In this document: positions 1-12,476 of the stretch, in pieces
Layout of the letters: the number at the start of each line of letters is the position of its first letter
Position numbering within the stretch: the stretch's first letter is position 1
NCBI GenBank assembly: GCA_035578175.1
Contig: JAQMRL010000001.1
Location: forward strand, 237,599,038 to 237,663,037
Reading direction: 5' to 3'
From: Catonia carolina
Lineage: Eukaryota; Arthropoda; Insecta; Hemiptera; Achilidae
Length of the DNA: 64,000 bases
The notes under the pieces: model-generated
Seen by the model: only the letters and a program-made list of their open reading frames with translations
Database searches by the model: none
Told to the model about the DNA's origin: nothing
Translations under genes and position numbers: made by a program

Positions 1-609
1 AAATGACTAATCTCAAAAAACTATCGCAGTATCTAGATTTTAGTAGAGACAGGTTAGTCATACATGACGAAGAAAAAGAGTCATTCTTGAACCTAGTAAT
101 CATATTATGTCTCATATGGTTTTTAAACGTATTACCGTTACGAATATATTAATTAATTCTGAAACTGTATATTTTTGTTCTATGGTCCGGATAAAAATTC
201 CTATAAATTTTTCAGATGTTATTTGAATTCCTTTAAATAGAACAAATAAATAAATGTTTCAACTGAATAAATTATATATTTTAGATTTCAATACATGAAA
301 TTTATTCAGTCTCATTTATTATGAATTATACTCTTTCTTACTAACGAAATTCCGACACGTTTTCCGTTAAAATGTACAAAATTGAAATCGATACACTTTA
401 ACCTTCATAAGATTCAACTTGATTTATGTGGTATAATATGTAAATAACGGGTAGACTAAAATAATATGAATTAAGGTCATTATTAATTCTTATTTAACAA
501 ATTCACATTTCCTATTATCTCCAAATGAATTCCTATTTTAAAACTGTATTCTAAATCAGTTATAAGTTAACCTAGTCCAGATTGTGATAAGAGACAACCA
601 AGAATGGAC
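1..609. other. AT-rich stretch, nothing identified
   Basis: This stretch has no coding-like frame, RNA gene or repeat that I could recognise. It is AT-rich with scattered stops in all frames. Confidence 0.5.
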
Positions 610-1140
610 CAATTTTAATGTGGTATTTCACAGAAAATTACCAATTGCCGCTATGGTCTCACTATAACTATTCGGGATGCGATGTGAGCTTTGATAGGAA
701 CTTGGATGTAGAAAATAAAATAAATAAATTTCAAGCTATTTGTGGTACCAGTAACAGGACACTGGGTAAAAGAGCTAGAACAAAGATCATAGTAAAGTTC
801 TATAAGGTAATGGCAGCCCCAGTCCTTCTTTAAGGAAGTGAGTCATGGTTACCACGAAACGCCAAGAACGTACGATCCAAGGAGCTGAAATTAGGTTTAA
901 TAAGAAGGGCAAAGGGCTGCTTGAGGCTGGATCTAATACATAGCAAAGAAATTAGGTCTTAGTTAGGTGTATTTAGTCTGAATGAAAAATGGAGGAGTAC
1001 CGCAATCAATGGAGGCAACATTTGGAACAGATGCTTGAGGAGACAATACCCTTCAATGTTACGGAATATGTTCCAGTTGGAAGAAGGGAGGTGGGGAGAT
1101 CTCGAAGAAGATGGTAGTAGTCGAGATATACGGGTTGGAA
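610..1140 (+). pseudogene. LINE ORF2 3' fragment (endonuclease-reverse transcriptase tail)
   Basis: The conceptual translation, which has stops and frame changes, follows the order of the C-terminal tail of insect non-LTR retrotransposon ORF2 proteins. It reads KFQAICGTSNRTL, then IVKFYKVMAAPVLL, then GSESW, then KGCLRLD, then SLNEKW. These blocks are the post-polymerase region of RTE/jockey-like proteins, whose typical form is FYKVMAVPTLLYGSESW. A stop directly after PVLL (TAA, 831-833) interrupts the block. Only the 3' end of the element remains, as expected for 5'-truncated LINE copies. A second copy of the same family lies at 5820-6335. The match is from remembered family motifs, so the exact clade is uncertain. 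Confidence 0.72.
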
Positions 1141-3690
1141 TATCTCGTGTTTGTGAGTTCGGAATAAGCTTATGCCTAATCCTTGATAGTGAGAAGTTGT
1201 AATATTTTTAATTACAGTAAAACCAGGGGATAAACCCGATTTCGGATAAGCGAAATTCCAAATAGCAAGCTGAGTCATACTTTTAGGGTTTAAAAACAGT
1301 AAAAATGATTCTACAGTATTTTTTACAACTGTTTCTTAGTAAGAATAAACGAAAATACACAAAATTCCAGAGACATCCCTATTAAAGAAAATCTCTTATT
1401 TGGCTTCAAGTAGTTATTAAACGTGAAGATGAGTTGGCATGGAGATACCGAAAATTTTACCCCATTGCAATAATAAAATTCTTCATCCCTCCACATTAAA
1501 GATAAAGTACTATAACGTAGAAATTGAAGTCAAAAGCAACACAAAAAATATAATATAATGCTATTTATACACACGGATATATGTATTTTAATTCAAGAGT
1601 TAACAAGATTAAGTACGAGGAAGTTTTCTGACAAACAGAAGCAGAAAAAAAACGGAGAGGGGTGAGTTAAAAAGGGGTGGGAGGACTACCCTAACTAAAG
1701 TTCAGAGATTTTTGAAAATAAAGGTCTTTATTTGAACAACGATATACTACTATCATCTCTTACTCGTTCCACAAAAACCATACCACCGTACGTCTAGACG
1801 GGAAGTTCATTTGGAATTTAGCCAAACATTGAGTAAATGCATTTACCAACAACCACTCTACTACACTGCGGTAGCAGTACTGATTACAACGTACACTAAT
1901 TCATTAATAAGTTAACGCACGCTTGCAATTTAAGAGAAACCCCACACAAAATGTAAGTTCATATAATAATAAGCTATGCATGTAAGCTCTACAAATTATA
2001 ATTACTTCAAGTGAACTTTGATATGAGCAGCATACGAAAGTTCTCTTATTATAGTACTATACAATTTACTATATATAAATGGAAAAGGGAATTTAAGACC
2101 AAAATATAATATGCCATTTAAAGAAAATCTCGTTGTAAAACGTCAACTGTAATATGTAGAATACAGTCTATGCTCCAAAATATCATTGATCTCAGATCAA
2201 GCTTAATAAGTCAATTGTTAAAGCAAAGAAATCATTTTAAATAATCATAATTAATCATCAAAATAAATAATTTCTAATTAAATTTAAATTATTCTCAAAC
2301 AAAACTAAATATATCAAGCTAAATTGTAAGAAGAAAATATAAAATCTTAAATAAATATTCCAGAAGCCAAATATCCAAATTTGATTAAAGATGAAGCAAG
2401 AAAACAAAAGAAAGTATAATTGTAAATAAGTAATTTGAACCAATTAGCAAAGAATTAAAAGAACCAACTGCAACAATTTGATAATTTTAAACTAAGCAGA
2501 TGAAAATTTAAAGGAATTTGTTAAATACTATAAACCGATTGCAACAATCCATCGATGCCCCATTTAATTCCCAATCGATGGATGGACAAGAACCAAACCA
2601 GAAAACTGGAAGAAGTCAAGAATACGTTGTAACTATAAACTCTTAATTAATATATATGAGCTCATTAAATAGTGTTAAATAAACTTAAATATTTTCAGAT
2701 TAATATATTGCAATACTTTATACAAGTAAATTCATTAACTTAATCTCGTATTTACAGTGTCATCAATAGTTATAAAACAATTTCAACAAAGTTCAATTTC
2801 ATGTAACATCAATTTTTCGTTTAATTAATTAGTTTCCGTTTCATTTTTTTCAATTCTTTTTCTTTCTTTCATCTTCAAACTTTACAACTACAACATATTA
2901 GTATACTTGTTTTTATTACTTCACTGGCCACCCCTGTTCGCTTCGCTTAGCTCTCAACACCATCGAACGAAGAATATTACTATTGTTACATTTATGGTTT
3001 TTGTGTTCGTCGCCAGCGAGTGTAAGCAAGCCATCATACAAAAGAAATTAAATTTTGCAAATTATTTTCTTTTTGTTTTTGCGCAGGCACGTGTTCGTCG
3101 CGTGATTGCATGTGGGTATTATACACTACACATTAATCTGTTAAATACATGTAATAAATTATCTTTAATAAACAGGTAAATTTAAAAAAACCAAGAATCT
3201 CTTGAAAGGAAACATTCTACCGTACCGAAAATTTAATAGTACGCAAAGTAGTAGTAAAATATGCGAAATGAAATATTGATTGGGTGACCGGACTCCCAGA
3301 CCCTTTCTATTTATAATACAGTATATAAATTTCCCGAGATCATAGCGAAGATACCAGTGAAAAATTAATCAAAATCACAAAATTCGAATAGTAGATTTTG
3401 AGATTACCTCACATACACACTTTCTCTTCTGTAATGCAATAAATATTTTATATTGAAATTACTAATATAGTTACTGTTATATCCATGGTTTTTCCCCAAA
3501 TCCTTCAGGAAATTTATTGAAATCCAACAAAATAATCAAAATTTTTAAATATGTGCTAAAAACGTAAGCATACTAAAATAGTGTTTTTTAAACAAGGACA
3601 AAGCTTTGTAGAACCTGGCAATCCCTGAATCATTAAAATATTAAAAATTTGGGGAATCTTGGTAGTTCCTATAAAATGTTCATGTTCGTT
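1141..3690. other. AT-rich stretch without identified genes
   Basis: I see no coding region here. Around 1330-1460 there is a short block (ctcttatttggcttcaagta, then aacgtgaagat) that resembles blocks near 11330 and 61680, so an old dispersed repeat is possible. The remainder is AT-rich with short chance frames only. Confidence 0.4.
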
Positions 3691-3699
3691 GAATTGATC

Positions 3700-3795
3700 C
3701 TAGAATCAACTATTCGTCTCTGTGAAACAGTGGTAAAGTTCTTAACTTCAAAGCTAAACGTCTCTAGTTCAATCTCGGCTAGTGTATTAAATTAT
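3700..3795 (+). repeat. tRNA-like SINE remnant
   Basis: The segment has an A-box-like start (acagtggtaaagttcttaac) and a B-box-like block (agttcaatctcgg) at roughly tRNA spacing. No acceptor stem can be formed, so this is not a functional tRNA gene. It is best read as the head of a degenerate tRNA-derived SINE. Confidence 0.35.
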
Positions 3796-3800
3796 ATAAC

Positions 3801-5815
3801 ACATGAAGCCCCATCTTAGCGTTTCATAACTAACCGAAGTTGCTAATAACTATTTTAGTGCTTACTAAAACCGACTTAACCCTATAGCCGCCAATACCAG
3901 TTTTCTAAACCGGTACGGAATTTTCAGCAGGTGGGACACTGAACCGTAAAGAAATCATTAAAAATTTGCTTTAAATTACAAACTTTATCATATCATACAT
4001 CAAAATAACAAAAACCCTTAGGAGAATAAAATATATATATTAATAAAATTGTTACCCGACACTTAGGAATGCTGAAGACAATGCTATTTGAAGACAACTT
4101 TTAGTCAAATGTTTTTATAAAATTTCAGATGACACAACTGTTTAAAACTTTCTGATGTTCTACTTAAAAATTCATTATACACAAATCTTTACTTATATGT
4201 TTACTTCAAAATAAAACTAAGAAAACGATTCTATGTTAAAAAATAAAGAAAATATAAATACAAAAACAAACGTAAAAACCAAAAACATAACCAAAATCAG
4301 CTCTCAGATAGCGTGGTTTCAACAGAGAAGCACAGAAAAAATACAAAAACCATCACAGAAGAGCACAAAAAAGCGTCAGAGAAGCACAGGCACCAACAAC
4401 GTTATCTGCAGACGGATTTAAAACTAAAACAAAAACATTGCAATGCTATGAAGCAAACCGAATTTGCGACACCACCAGTACAAAAAGCGGTAACAGTCTT
4501 AAAATCGACGGTTGCCAGCTGTAAAGTTAAAAAAAATTGAATATCAAAAGAATGTATTTTTTAAAAATTGGGCCTTCAGGGAAGACCGATCAGTTATCAG
4601 GTAGAAAGTTATTATTAATTGTTAGGTAACACCAGTTAGATGACTTTGTTCAACTTTGTAACTTAGTGTGGTAACCGATAACAGCAACACGTGAATAAAC
4701 ACTAATACAGGGGGGGACCACTGTTAAAATCTACGCCTATTTTAATTCAAATAACAGTAAAATCAGCGATCACATGGATGGTTGTCAATAGTATATTTTC
4801 CCTAAAATAATAAAAATAGTTTATTGTATAGCGTTAATTACATCTGGAGAAACTTAAAATGCCATTAATAAAAGCTTAAGTTTTAAAAATAATATACTAA
4901 AAATACCAAACAAGGATTATAAAATATAGAGCAACAAATGTTTTTACACATTTTGAATACCTGTCGTGTTTCACCATTTACAACGAACGGAAAATTCAGT
5001 ATATATTAGAAGCAAATAAACTTTTTAATTTTAAAATATTTTTACACAATTAATATACTAGTCCATTTAGATTAAAACCAAGCTAACCGAGAAAATTAAC
5101 ATAAAGTTAGACAAAAGATCCTCATGTATAACAATTACCTTTTAAAGTAAAATGTAAAAGATAAAACATTACGAAGATATATTTTCAAGAGAGATTTCAT
5201 TGAAGAGAGTGTTGGAGGGTATATGTACCGGACATAATGGGGGTTAGAAAACGAGAGATAATATAGAAGAATAAGAAGAGGGTAGGTTTTGTTCTGGATT
5301 GGTTAAGAGGGTAGATATGACGACACACGACATGATATAGTAATGAGAACAATAGAATGGCACAGAAGATACGAAACCAGGACTCACTCACTTATCAAGG
5401 ATGGAGAATCTAGTTGGTGATCTACATACAGGTCTACCGCATCACAGGATAATAGGATAGGATACGAAGGACCCTTTTCGTTCTCATTCTCTTCCATAAA
5501 ATCACAAGGGAGATATAAATTTTAAACACCCTTCCGTTACAGCCTAATACTGTAACACAAAATCTACTCCAAGCTACTGCTAATAAATGTTAATTAAATT
5601 AAGTATAGGCAGTTATTACTAAGCCTGCTTCACTAAATAGAATTAACTCATCGACGATGATTTATTTCATTAAAAAAAAATCATCCAATAAAATAACTAT
5701 AAAATAATCATCACCCTACCGTATGAACAACATAAAAAACCAAATACAGTTTGTTGTATCACAAATCTTATTTTAAGACAACGAATTACAAAATAAGAAA
5801 TACAATGCAATTATT
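3801..5815. other. AT-rich stretch without identified genes
   Basis: Nothing recognisable is seen. Two overlapping frames near 4233-4540 encode only low-complexity K/N/T/Q-rich peptides and look like chance frames. Confidence 0.4.
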
Positions 5816-5819
5816 TAGG

Positions 5820-6335
5820 TTGTGACATCGGGTTTGGTCAAGATTTTGGCATTGGAGAAGAAAATTGGTGAATTCCAAGCAGTGTGCGCCAATATTAGTA
5901 GAGCCCTAGACAGGGAAACAAGAAAAAAAAAACAGATAAAGTTTTACAAGGTGATGGTGCCCCAATCCTACTCAATGGAAGTAAGTCGTGGATTAGTAGC
6001 AGACTATACACGAGAGTAGAGTACAGGCGGCAGATGTGCGATTCCTGCGAAGAACAAAGGGTGCAGTCGTAGGGACCAACTAAGAAATGAAGACTTCAGA
6101 ACGGAACTGGATGTTTACAACCTGAATGGGAAGATTGCAGAATAACGAAATCGATGGAGGGAGCACGTAGAGAGAATGTCTGAGGGAAGGATCCCCTTCA
6201 GTGTTTTCCAATGCAGACTGGTGAGGAGGAGAGATGTTGGGAGGCCACGCAAAAGATGGCAATAAATCAATAGTTTGTTGCTGTTATGAGTCCGAACAGG
6301 CGGAAGCCTAATCCTTGATTGTGAAAAGAAGAAGA
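5820..6335 (+). pseudogene. LINE ORF2 3' fragment, same family as 610-1140
   Basis: The translation gives EKKIGEFQAVCANISRAL, then KQIKFYKVMVPQSYSME, then REHVERMSEGRIPF and finally RRRDVGRPRKRWQ. This ordered set is the familiar C-terminal tail of insect endonuclease-reverse transcriptase ORF2, including the R-R-D-V-G-R-P-R-K-R-W block near 6230. Several in-frame stops and frame changes show it is dead. The catalytic reverse transcriptase core is absent. Confidence 0.75.
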
Positions 6336-6394
6336 AAGCAAAGACTAATGGTAATTTATTATTTAATCTTTCTCGTCTCCCCCTTCTTCATTAC

Positions 6395-6850
6395 GTGCGC
6401 TCTCCTCCAAGAAGGTTGAAACAATCTTGACAATAATAATTTTAGATGCTGCAGTTCTAGACAAATCAGTGGAGCTTTACTTCAACGATGTCCCCAAGTT
6501 GTTCAACCAGGATATTTGTCTTCTACCATGACCTCTTTTGCCCATAATTTAGCCCTGAATTATTACGTGGAGTAAATTGTACTTCTCCCCTCTCATCACA
6601 TGACGTAAGTATTTCGAATTTTCATAATTCTATTTCGTCTTTTATAATTTTTATAACGTCTTTATCCTTCTCTTGAAAGACTCTCTTTAGTGATACGATC
6701 CACTCAGCTCAACCTTAAAATTCTTCGATAAGACCACACTTCGAATGCCTCCAATTTTTCAGGAATGTTCTTCTTTAAGGTCCAGGCCTCCATTCAACAA
6801 ATAACACTGAGAACACATAACATTTGAGCAGTCGAAGTCTTAGTTATAAT
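6395..6850 (-). pseudogene. LINE ORF2 tail, antisense, different family
   Basis: Read on the minus strand, the segment gives ENSKYLRHVMRGEKYNLL (about 6580-6620) and then GKRGHGRRQISWLNNL (about 6480-6545). These match in order the C-terminal tail of a second insect LINE group, whose canonical form is YLGHVMRGEKYELL...GKRGIGRRQISWL. Frame breaks are present upstream of the motif. Only the 3' end of the element survives. Its position beside the sense fragment at 5820-6335 suggests repeated LINE insertion into the same interval. Confidence 0.7.
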
Positions 6851-6939
6851 GTAAGGTCACCACTGCAAAGTATTACTTCCGCTTTGATTGAAAACAATTG
6901 TTCCTCCCCCAAACATAGCTATTGATTTCTTCAATGCAG

Positions 6940-7095
6940 TCGTTGTTCTCATTGACAACGTTTTTTACGATGACTGTTTTGCAATTCCTGCTAATGGAGA
7001 CGGTGAAAGGATGATGGATGAAGATATAACATGCCAGACCTGACCAGAAATCGAACCTGGGACCCCGGCGTAGGAGCCAGTTGTGCTCATTGACA
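6940..7095 (-). repeat. SINE family B, copy 1 (tRNA-derived)
   Basis: The block aatcgaacctgggaccccgg is the reverse complement of a tRNA B box and lies next to ggagccagttgtgctcattg. The upstream body (gactgttttgcaattcctgc, then taatggagacggtgaa) recurs at 40831-40992. Orientation is minus because the tRNA-like promoter reads on that strand. Confidence 0.55.
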
Positions 7096-7100
7096 ATAAC

Positions 7101-7868
7101 TGTTCCCAAATATTTGTATTTTTGACATTGTCGACTATTTTTCATGAATTTTTAAGTTTTGCTCTTGTATTCTGAAATTATAATGAACTTGGTTTACTTA
7201 ACATTTGACCTTAATTTACGAAGCTCCACCACTCGGTCCAGCATTCCGCTTAACGTATCATGTCATCATCGAATCTGAGGTTGTGACTCAATAGCAATGG
7301 CTAAATAGGAATAAATATAAGAATTATCTTGATAAAAATTAACAATATATAAAAGAACAATCAGATTTATTTCTCTGTGAATTCGAATTAAAAAATGAGA
7401 GAAGAAAGAGAAGGAGAAATAACTATAGTTGATTTCACATTCAGAATGCAGTACGGGACGACCATAAGCTATGTATTTCATATAGGGATTTGAGCGCTAC
7501 TACACTAACTAAAAATATCGACACCGCGCCACAACACGTTCTCTTTTCAAACTCCTATTGAATAACGTAATACGAAACATACTTAATATTTGTATCGTTT
7601 TAAAGATCAGGTACCGATAAATTATTAAAGTACTGGGATTGTTTATCAATTTTATTGTATTTTTTAATTATTTTAAAGTAATGAATAGTTATTGTTTAAA
7701 TCTTGGTAAATCTTTAAACTTGTTTGAATAACAGTAGTTAGTATCTCGGAAATGTCTAAAATGCTAATAAAACTTCTCTGGCCCGACAGTGAGGGTGATG
7801 AAGAGAGAGACGTCATACCATTTTCTCTTGTACATACCTACGGTCCTTATATAAATATCAGAGTAAGG
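7101..7868. other. AT-rich stretch, nothing identified
   Basis: No gene, repeat or RNA was recognised between the SINE copy and the foldback transposon. Confidence 0.4.
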
Positions 7869-8799
7869 GTGTTTGGAAAAGAACTCCCTAGTTTTAAGTA
7901 AAAATTTATGGGTGAAATTAATTAAAAACTATATCAACGTGTACATACAATGAAAGAGTGTACCTTCAAGTTTTGTTTAATGTTAGTAGACTTCAACATG
8001 GGATCCATTTGTAGCTCTGCACTCGTCGAGACGATATTCCACCTCTCTTCACGTATTCAGCAACATAACAGGTGTAACTGTCCCAACCGCCGCGACGATT
8101 CTTTCCCGTAAATGATTGATGTTTCGGATCTTTTCACCATACACTAAATTTTTTATGTGGCCCAAAAGAAAAAATCCAGTGGGGTTAAGTCTGGGCTTCG
8201 TGGTGGCCAAGCGATTGGGCCAGACCTGCCTATCCACCTTCCCGGAAAGCGATTATCAAGAGCCGCGCGCACTTGGTTACTGTAATGAGGTGGGGCGCCA
8301 TCTTGTTGGAAAAACACTAGCCCTTTTTCTGCCTCAATATCGTCTATTTGAGGAAAGACGTACTCAGTCAACCAAGTGTCAACCAGTAACCAAATGCGCG
8401 CGGCTCTTGATATTCGCTTTCCGGGAAGGTGGATAGGCAGGTCTGGCCCAATCGCTTGGCCACCACGAAGCCCAGACTTAACCCCACTGGATTTTTTTCT
8501 TTTGGGGCCACATAAAAAATTTAGTGTATGGTGAAAAGATCCGAAACATCAATCATTTACGGGAAAGAATCGTCGCGGCGGTTGGGACAGTTACACCTGT
8601 TACGTTGCTGAATACGTCGAGAGAGGTGGAATATCGTCTCGACGAGTGCAGAGCTACAAATGGATCCCATGTTGAAGTCTACTAACATTAAACAAAACTT
8701 GAAGGTACACTCTTTAATTCTATGTACATGTTGATATAGTTTTTAATTAATTTCACCCATAAATTTTTACTTAAAACTAGGGAGTTCTTTTCCAAACAC
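7869..8799. mobile_element. Foldback Tc1/mariner-type element with duplicated transposase 3' end
   Basis: Two arms of about 415 bp (7869-8282 and 8384-8799) are near-perfect inverted copies separated by a 101-nt centre. The outer ends begin gtgtttggaaaagaactccc. On the minus strand the left arm plus centre encode a transposase C-terminal region: FFQQDGAPPHYSN carries the second catalytic Asp, then FPGRWIGRSGPI, then WPPRSPDLTPLDFFF with the last acidic region. A frameshift near 8160 precedes LKNLVYGEKIRNI-type sequence. The right arm repeats the same coding end on the plus strand. No N-terminal DNA-binding domain is present, so the element is non-autonomous. An arrangement with two copies of one end is unusual but recurs at 31435 and 62758. 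Confidence 0.8.
8153..8371 (-). pseudogene. Tc1/mariner-like transposase C-terminal fragment
   Basis: A 72-residue open fragment contains QQDGAPPHY, which is the second catalytic Asp motif, and SPDLTPLDFF, which is the C-terminal acidic motif. The spacing is as in DDE/D transposases of the Tc1/mariner superfamily widespread in insects. It begins in the element centre and continues into the left foldback arm. The first catalytic Asp and the helix-turn-helix are missing, and the frame is broken just after the W-A-T end, with homology resuming in another frame. It cannot encode an active enzyme. Confidence 0.75.
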
Positions 8800-9940
8800 T
8801 CTGTATAATAATAACATATACAGCGTAACTAATTATGATTCATTAGAAAACAATAGTATTTTTTTAAGAAGTTTTTGATTAAAAATGAGCTTGTAAGAGC
8901 GTGGTACGCGAAACTAAATATTTTTGCCGGTGACCTTCGGATGGTGTTGGCAGGGGAGGGTTGTTGAGTGTGGCTGATGTTTTCCGTACGCCTGATAACA
9001 CAACGGATTCTCATAAGAGCTGTACTGCATTCTGAACGTGAAATAAGGTATAGTGAAGTAGCAGGTTACTTAGCGTCGTTTAACATGTACTTACACTAGA
9101 CCAAATTACCCATCCAATCTCTCATTTCTACAAAGTACATTTACTGAAATGACAATACTATTTTTCAACAGTATGCTTATACCAAATTAAACAAGTAATA
9201 CTTAATTTAATTTTAAGTACATTTTCAATCATACTCACAATAAGATGTGACACAAATAAATGAATGATATATCTTGGAATACAATAAACTAAGTTACATA
9301 ATAATACCTTGAACAAATTAAAAATGACATTACTAAATAAAAATATTTCTATTGTTCATTACATTATTTTTAAGCCTACATAATACCGTTATTTCATTAC
9401 TGTAACTAATAGTGTTATGTATGAAATGTTATTTATTGTAATGAATCGGTATTAAGAAGTAAACATAAATGATAATTCTATGTTCTAACATACAAAGAAA
9501 TAAAAGGATTTTTAAATCCATTCGGAGAAATGTCTTATCATTTGACAAATGACTTGTGAATAATAGACATTAGTTTTATTATAGTCCTTGTAAACTTAAT
9601 CGGCGGGGAAATTACATCGTTCATAATCAAATTTTTTTTGTATATCTTTTTCATTTAATAGTGATCTCAAAGTAGAGGGCGCGATAAAGTAATTGGAAGG
9701 GGGGGCGCAAAGCTTAGTTTAAAAAAAATTAATTAAGTTTTTATAAACCAAATAAATTAAGTGAAATATTCTTTATTTAGAAAATTTAGTGGATATTTTC
9801 TTTAGGCAAAGAAAACCTTATTCATCTCCAAAATGATACTGCCTCGGAAAAAATTTTAAGGAATGTGAGCTCACGCACTTCTGGATCAATGAAAATGCTT
9901 TTAATGTACTCATTCCCTTCGCTACTACATGTGTTGTGGT
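8800..9940. other. AT-rich stretch, nothing identified
   Basis: No coding region or repeat was recognised. A short GC-richer patch near 8895-9010 has no identifiable content. Confidence 0.4.
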
Positions 9941-9944
9941 CATC

Positions 9945-10215
9945 AGTCGAAAGGCTAATTTGATCCAGTAGAGGTTTTACTAAGTAAAACGAGGAGTGAG
10001 GTGGTTTACGATTGCTTTCCTCATTGAGTGGAAAAGTACGCTTATCAGCATGCCGGGCCCTCTGAAAAGCACATATTTTCCACTCTGCAAATGACACCTT
10101 CACTTCATTCACCACAGGGACTCCGAATAGTGTAACTCTGATTAGTGTCTTTTACACCTCTACCTCTTCTGTTCCTAGATGATTCAGTCATTAAATTGGC
10201 TGTGAATCACCAGTA
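9945..10215 (-). repeat. Dispersed repeat D, copy 1
   Basis: Repeat D is recognised by shared blocks on the minus strand: gaagtgaaggtgtcatttgc, ccggcatgctgataagcgta and ctcactcctcgttttactta. At least ten further copies lie in the window. A frame reading VNEVKVSFAEWKICAFQRAR is open through this copy, up to 97 residues including flanking sequence. Confidence 0.7.
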
Positions 10216-10226
10216 AAAGTGTTATT

Positions 10227-11175
10227 AAAAAAAATCTGGTGTGAAACACTCGCACGACTTTCTCTTGTCAATGCGAATAATGAACAATATAACCTAAAAT
10301 TAGTAATAAAAGATTATAAATAAACAGAAATATAACCTCAAAAAACATAACCTTATTTTAATCATGAGTGAAAGACGCAAAATGAAAATCAACCTCAGTT
10401 TGGCTTAAAAATACGGAAAATCGCTGTTTCACGCTAAACTAGGCTCTGCACATAAAAATTCTCTAAATAAAAGTTGTAGATCTTTTAATTTCCAATAAAT
10501 TTGATTACATACACGTTTGTCGTAAAATTCATACTAAGGGTGAAATCTTAAAAAGTCAGCTTTTTACACGTTTTCGTAAGAAAAAAATAAAACATCACTA
10601 ATTACCGCTAAACTAAGCGTTCTATAAAAAAATATTTAAAATAAAAGTAGTAGGATTTTAAAATCTCTACAACTTTTATTATATAATCTACATTTTTGCG
10701 CTAAAATGCACATTTAATTCGCAATCTTAAAAAACAATTTTTTTTATGAGAAAACATCATCCCCAAGAATTTAAGCAGACATGGTCCCACCCTATCTTGT
10801 AGAGCATAAAGAATTTAGTAATAGAGGCGATTTAAAAAAAAATCGTAGGAGCCGTTTTTGAGAAAATCACAAAAAATGAAAAACGAGACGAATAAACTAC
10901 TACTTCCGATTGACCGATTTTGATGAAAATGTTCGTGTCGGGTCCGTTTGTAATATTTAACTTAAGTGTCAAGTTCGTATGATGTTCCGTTCTTGAGATA
11001 TTTTGTTCACACACGCGCGCACGCGCGTACACACACACTTCACAAAAAAACTGTTTTTTGGGTTCAGAGGGTCTGAAAAACGTGTAGATCCGGTGAAAAC
11101 TCGACTTCGAAAAATCGACATGAAAACATTACTTCCTTCCTATATATTCATATAGTCAAGTGAAAGTAAAAATCA
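10227..11175 (+). repeat. Dispersed repeat E, copy 1 (about 950 bp, full length)
   Basis: The copy runs from ctggtgtgaaacactcgcac to a purine-rich end (aagtgaaagtaaaaa). Inside it, taaaagttgtaga (10468-10480) is the exact reverse complement of 10666-10678, so part of the unit can fold into a hairpin. Near 10985-11035 lies an alternating purine-pyrimidine run rich in CA and CG. No protein frame is shared among copies. It is likely a non-autonomous transposon of unknown class. Confidence 0.65.
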
Positions 11176-12163
11176 GGTTATTATTTTTTTTCTGCACGTT
11201 GTAAACTCATTAATGTACAGTACAGTAATATAAAGAAATAAAAGTAAAAAATCGATCCAATAGTTTTTCTGCGGCACAAATAAAGCGCTCGTATATGTAC
11301 ACAACAAAATTCTTGTAAAAATAATTTTTAGCTTCAGGTAGTCTTGAAAAGTGAAGATCCGTAGAAAGCGGGAAGTGAAAAATTTTACACAGTCGCAATA
11401 CTTTCTCGATATATAGTACAGTAGACAGCGCCACGACGTAAAAAAAAGTGTAAACATGTTATTGATATTGCAAACGACTAAATCATGGACAGTAGAGTTA
11501 GCTATAAATAATAAAGTGAACCGTATAGACACATTTATTACAGACTGAAGTACTTTGGAACAAAATATAGAGTACAATAATTTATTGCAAATAGGTGTTC
11601 GATACACCAAAAACCAGAGAGGTAGGATTATGAATTTCAAAAGACAAAAGAGCCCATAATCCGTAACCCATCAAGCTAGATCAAGCATCAAACATGACGG
11701 TAGAATGCGCATACACTTCAAAACAAGCGGTCCTGTAGGGTTGTTTGATCGAGATGATAACAAAATTTCAGGGTTGCCAACATAACGTATATAAACTGTA
11801 TTATTCACTTCATTCACGTTGATGTTATAGGTCCCACACTACTCGTGAATAGGTAATTACAAATTGTAACAAACAATGGATTAATTACATTAACCGGAGG
11901 CACGGATAAATTAATTTAGTCAATCAGTAGCTACTATTTTGGTACATGAAACTGAAAACTATTAATGACCGAAGGCAATTTCGTGTAACCCGTCATGACG
12001 AATCATGTAATATCACATTTTAGATACCATGAATAATAATATCGGAAATGAGAAAGGTGAATTAATAAATAAATAAATATCATTCAAAGACAAAATATGG
12101 TTTTGTTTACACCAAATTAATTCAATCACATTAATAAATGAATTGCTCCGCTATTATTTCTTT
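11176..12163. other. AT-rich stretch, possible old repeat
   Basis: The block near 11290-11440 (tagcttcaggtagtcttgaa, then aagtgaagatcc) resembles blocks near 1400 and 61680. Nothing else is recognised. A 155-residue minus-strand frame here is AT-rich, compositionally biased and judged spurious. Confidence 0.35.
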
Positions 12164-12374
12164 GTTTTCACCACAGAGTATAGAAGTAATAGAGCGGCCT
12201 AGTGGAAGAGCGAAGTGTGTCTACTTACCCCCACTCTTTGGTTACCCATATCGCCTGCCACTTCAATCATTTCCCTTCCTGCGAAGCGGTAACTAACCTA
12301 TAATCTGTGCGTTTCTTTTAATTTTTTCAGTTATGGTTTAATATTATATAGTGCGTTTTGTTTATTCGCTTTAG

Positions 12375-12460
12375 TTATTGTGCGTAGATTACTGTGTGTG
12401 GATTATTGTGTGTGAATTATTGTGCGTGGAATTTTGTGTGTAAATTATTGTGTGTGGACA
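12375..12460 (+). repeat. TG-rich minisatellite in P-element leader
   Basis: About five imperfect units of the form gtgtgtggattatt lie just before the transposase start codon. Unit length varies between about 15 and 19 bp. Confidence 0.6.
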
Positions 12461-12476
12461 CTTATCCAGCGTTAAA

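Noticed and set aside
4233..4540. Overlapping 62- and 75-residue frames as small genes
   Set aside because: Both are low-complexity Lys/Asn/Thr/Gln-rich peptides in AT-rich DNA with no motif and no supporting signal.
10982..11040. CA/CG alternating run as a special regulatory or Z-DNA element
   Set aside because: The run is part of repeat E and recurs in its other copies, so it is explained by the repeat.
11173..11640. 155-residue minus-strand frame
   Set aside because: It is rich in Phe, Ile, Leu and Tyr as expected from AT-rich DNA, overlaps the end of repeat E, and shows no domain.
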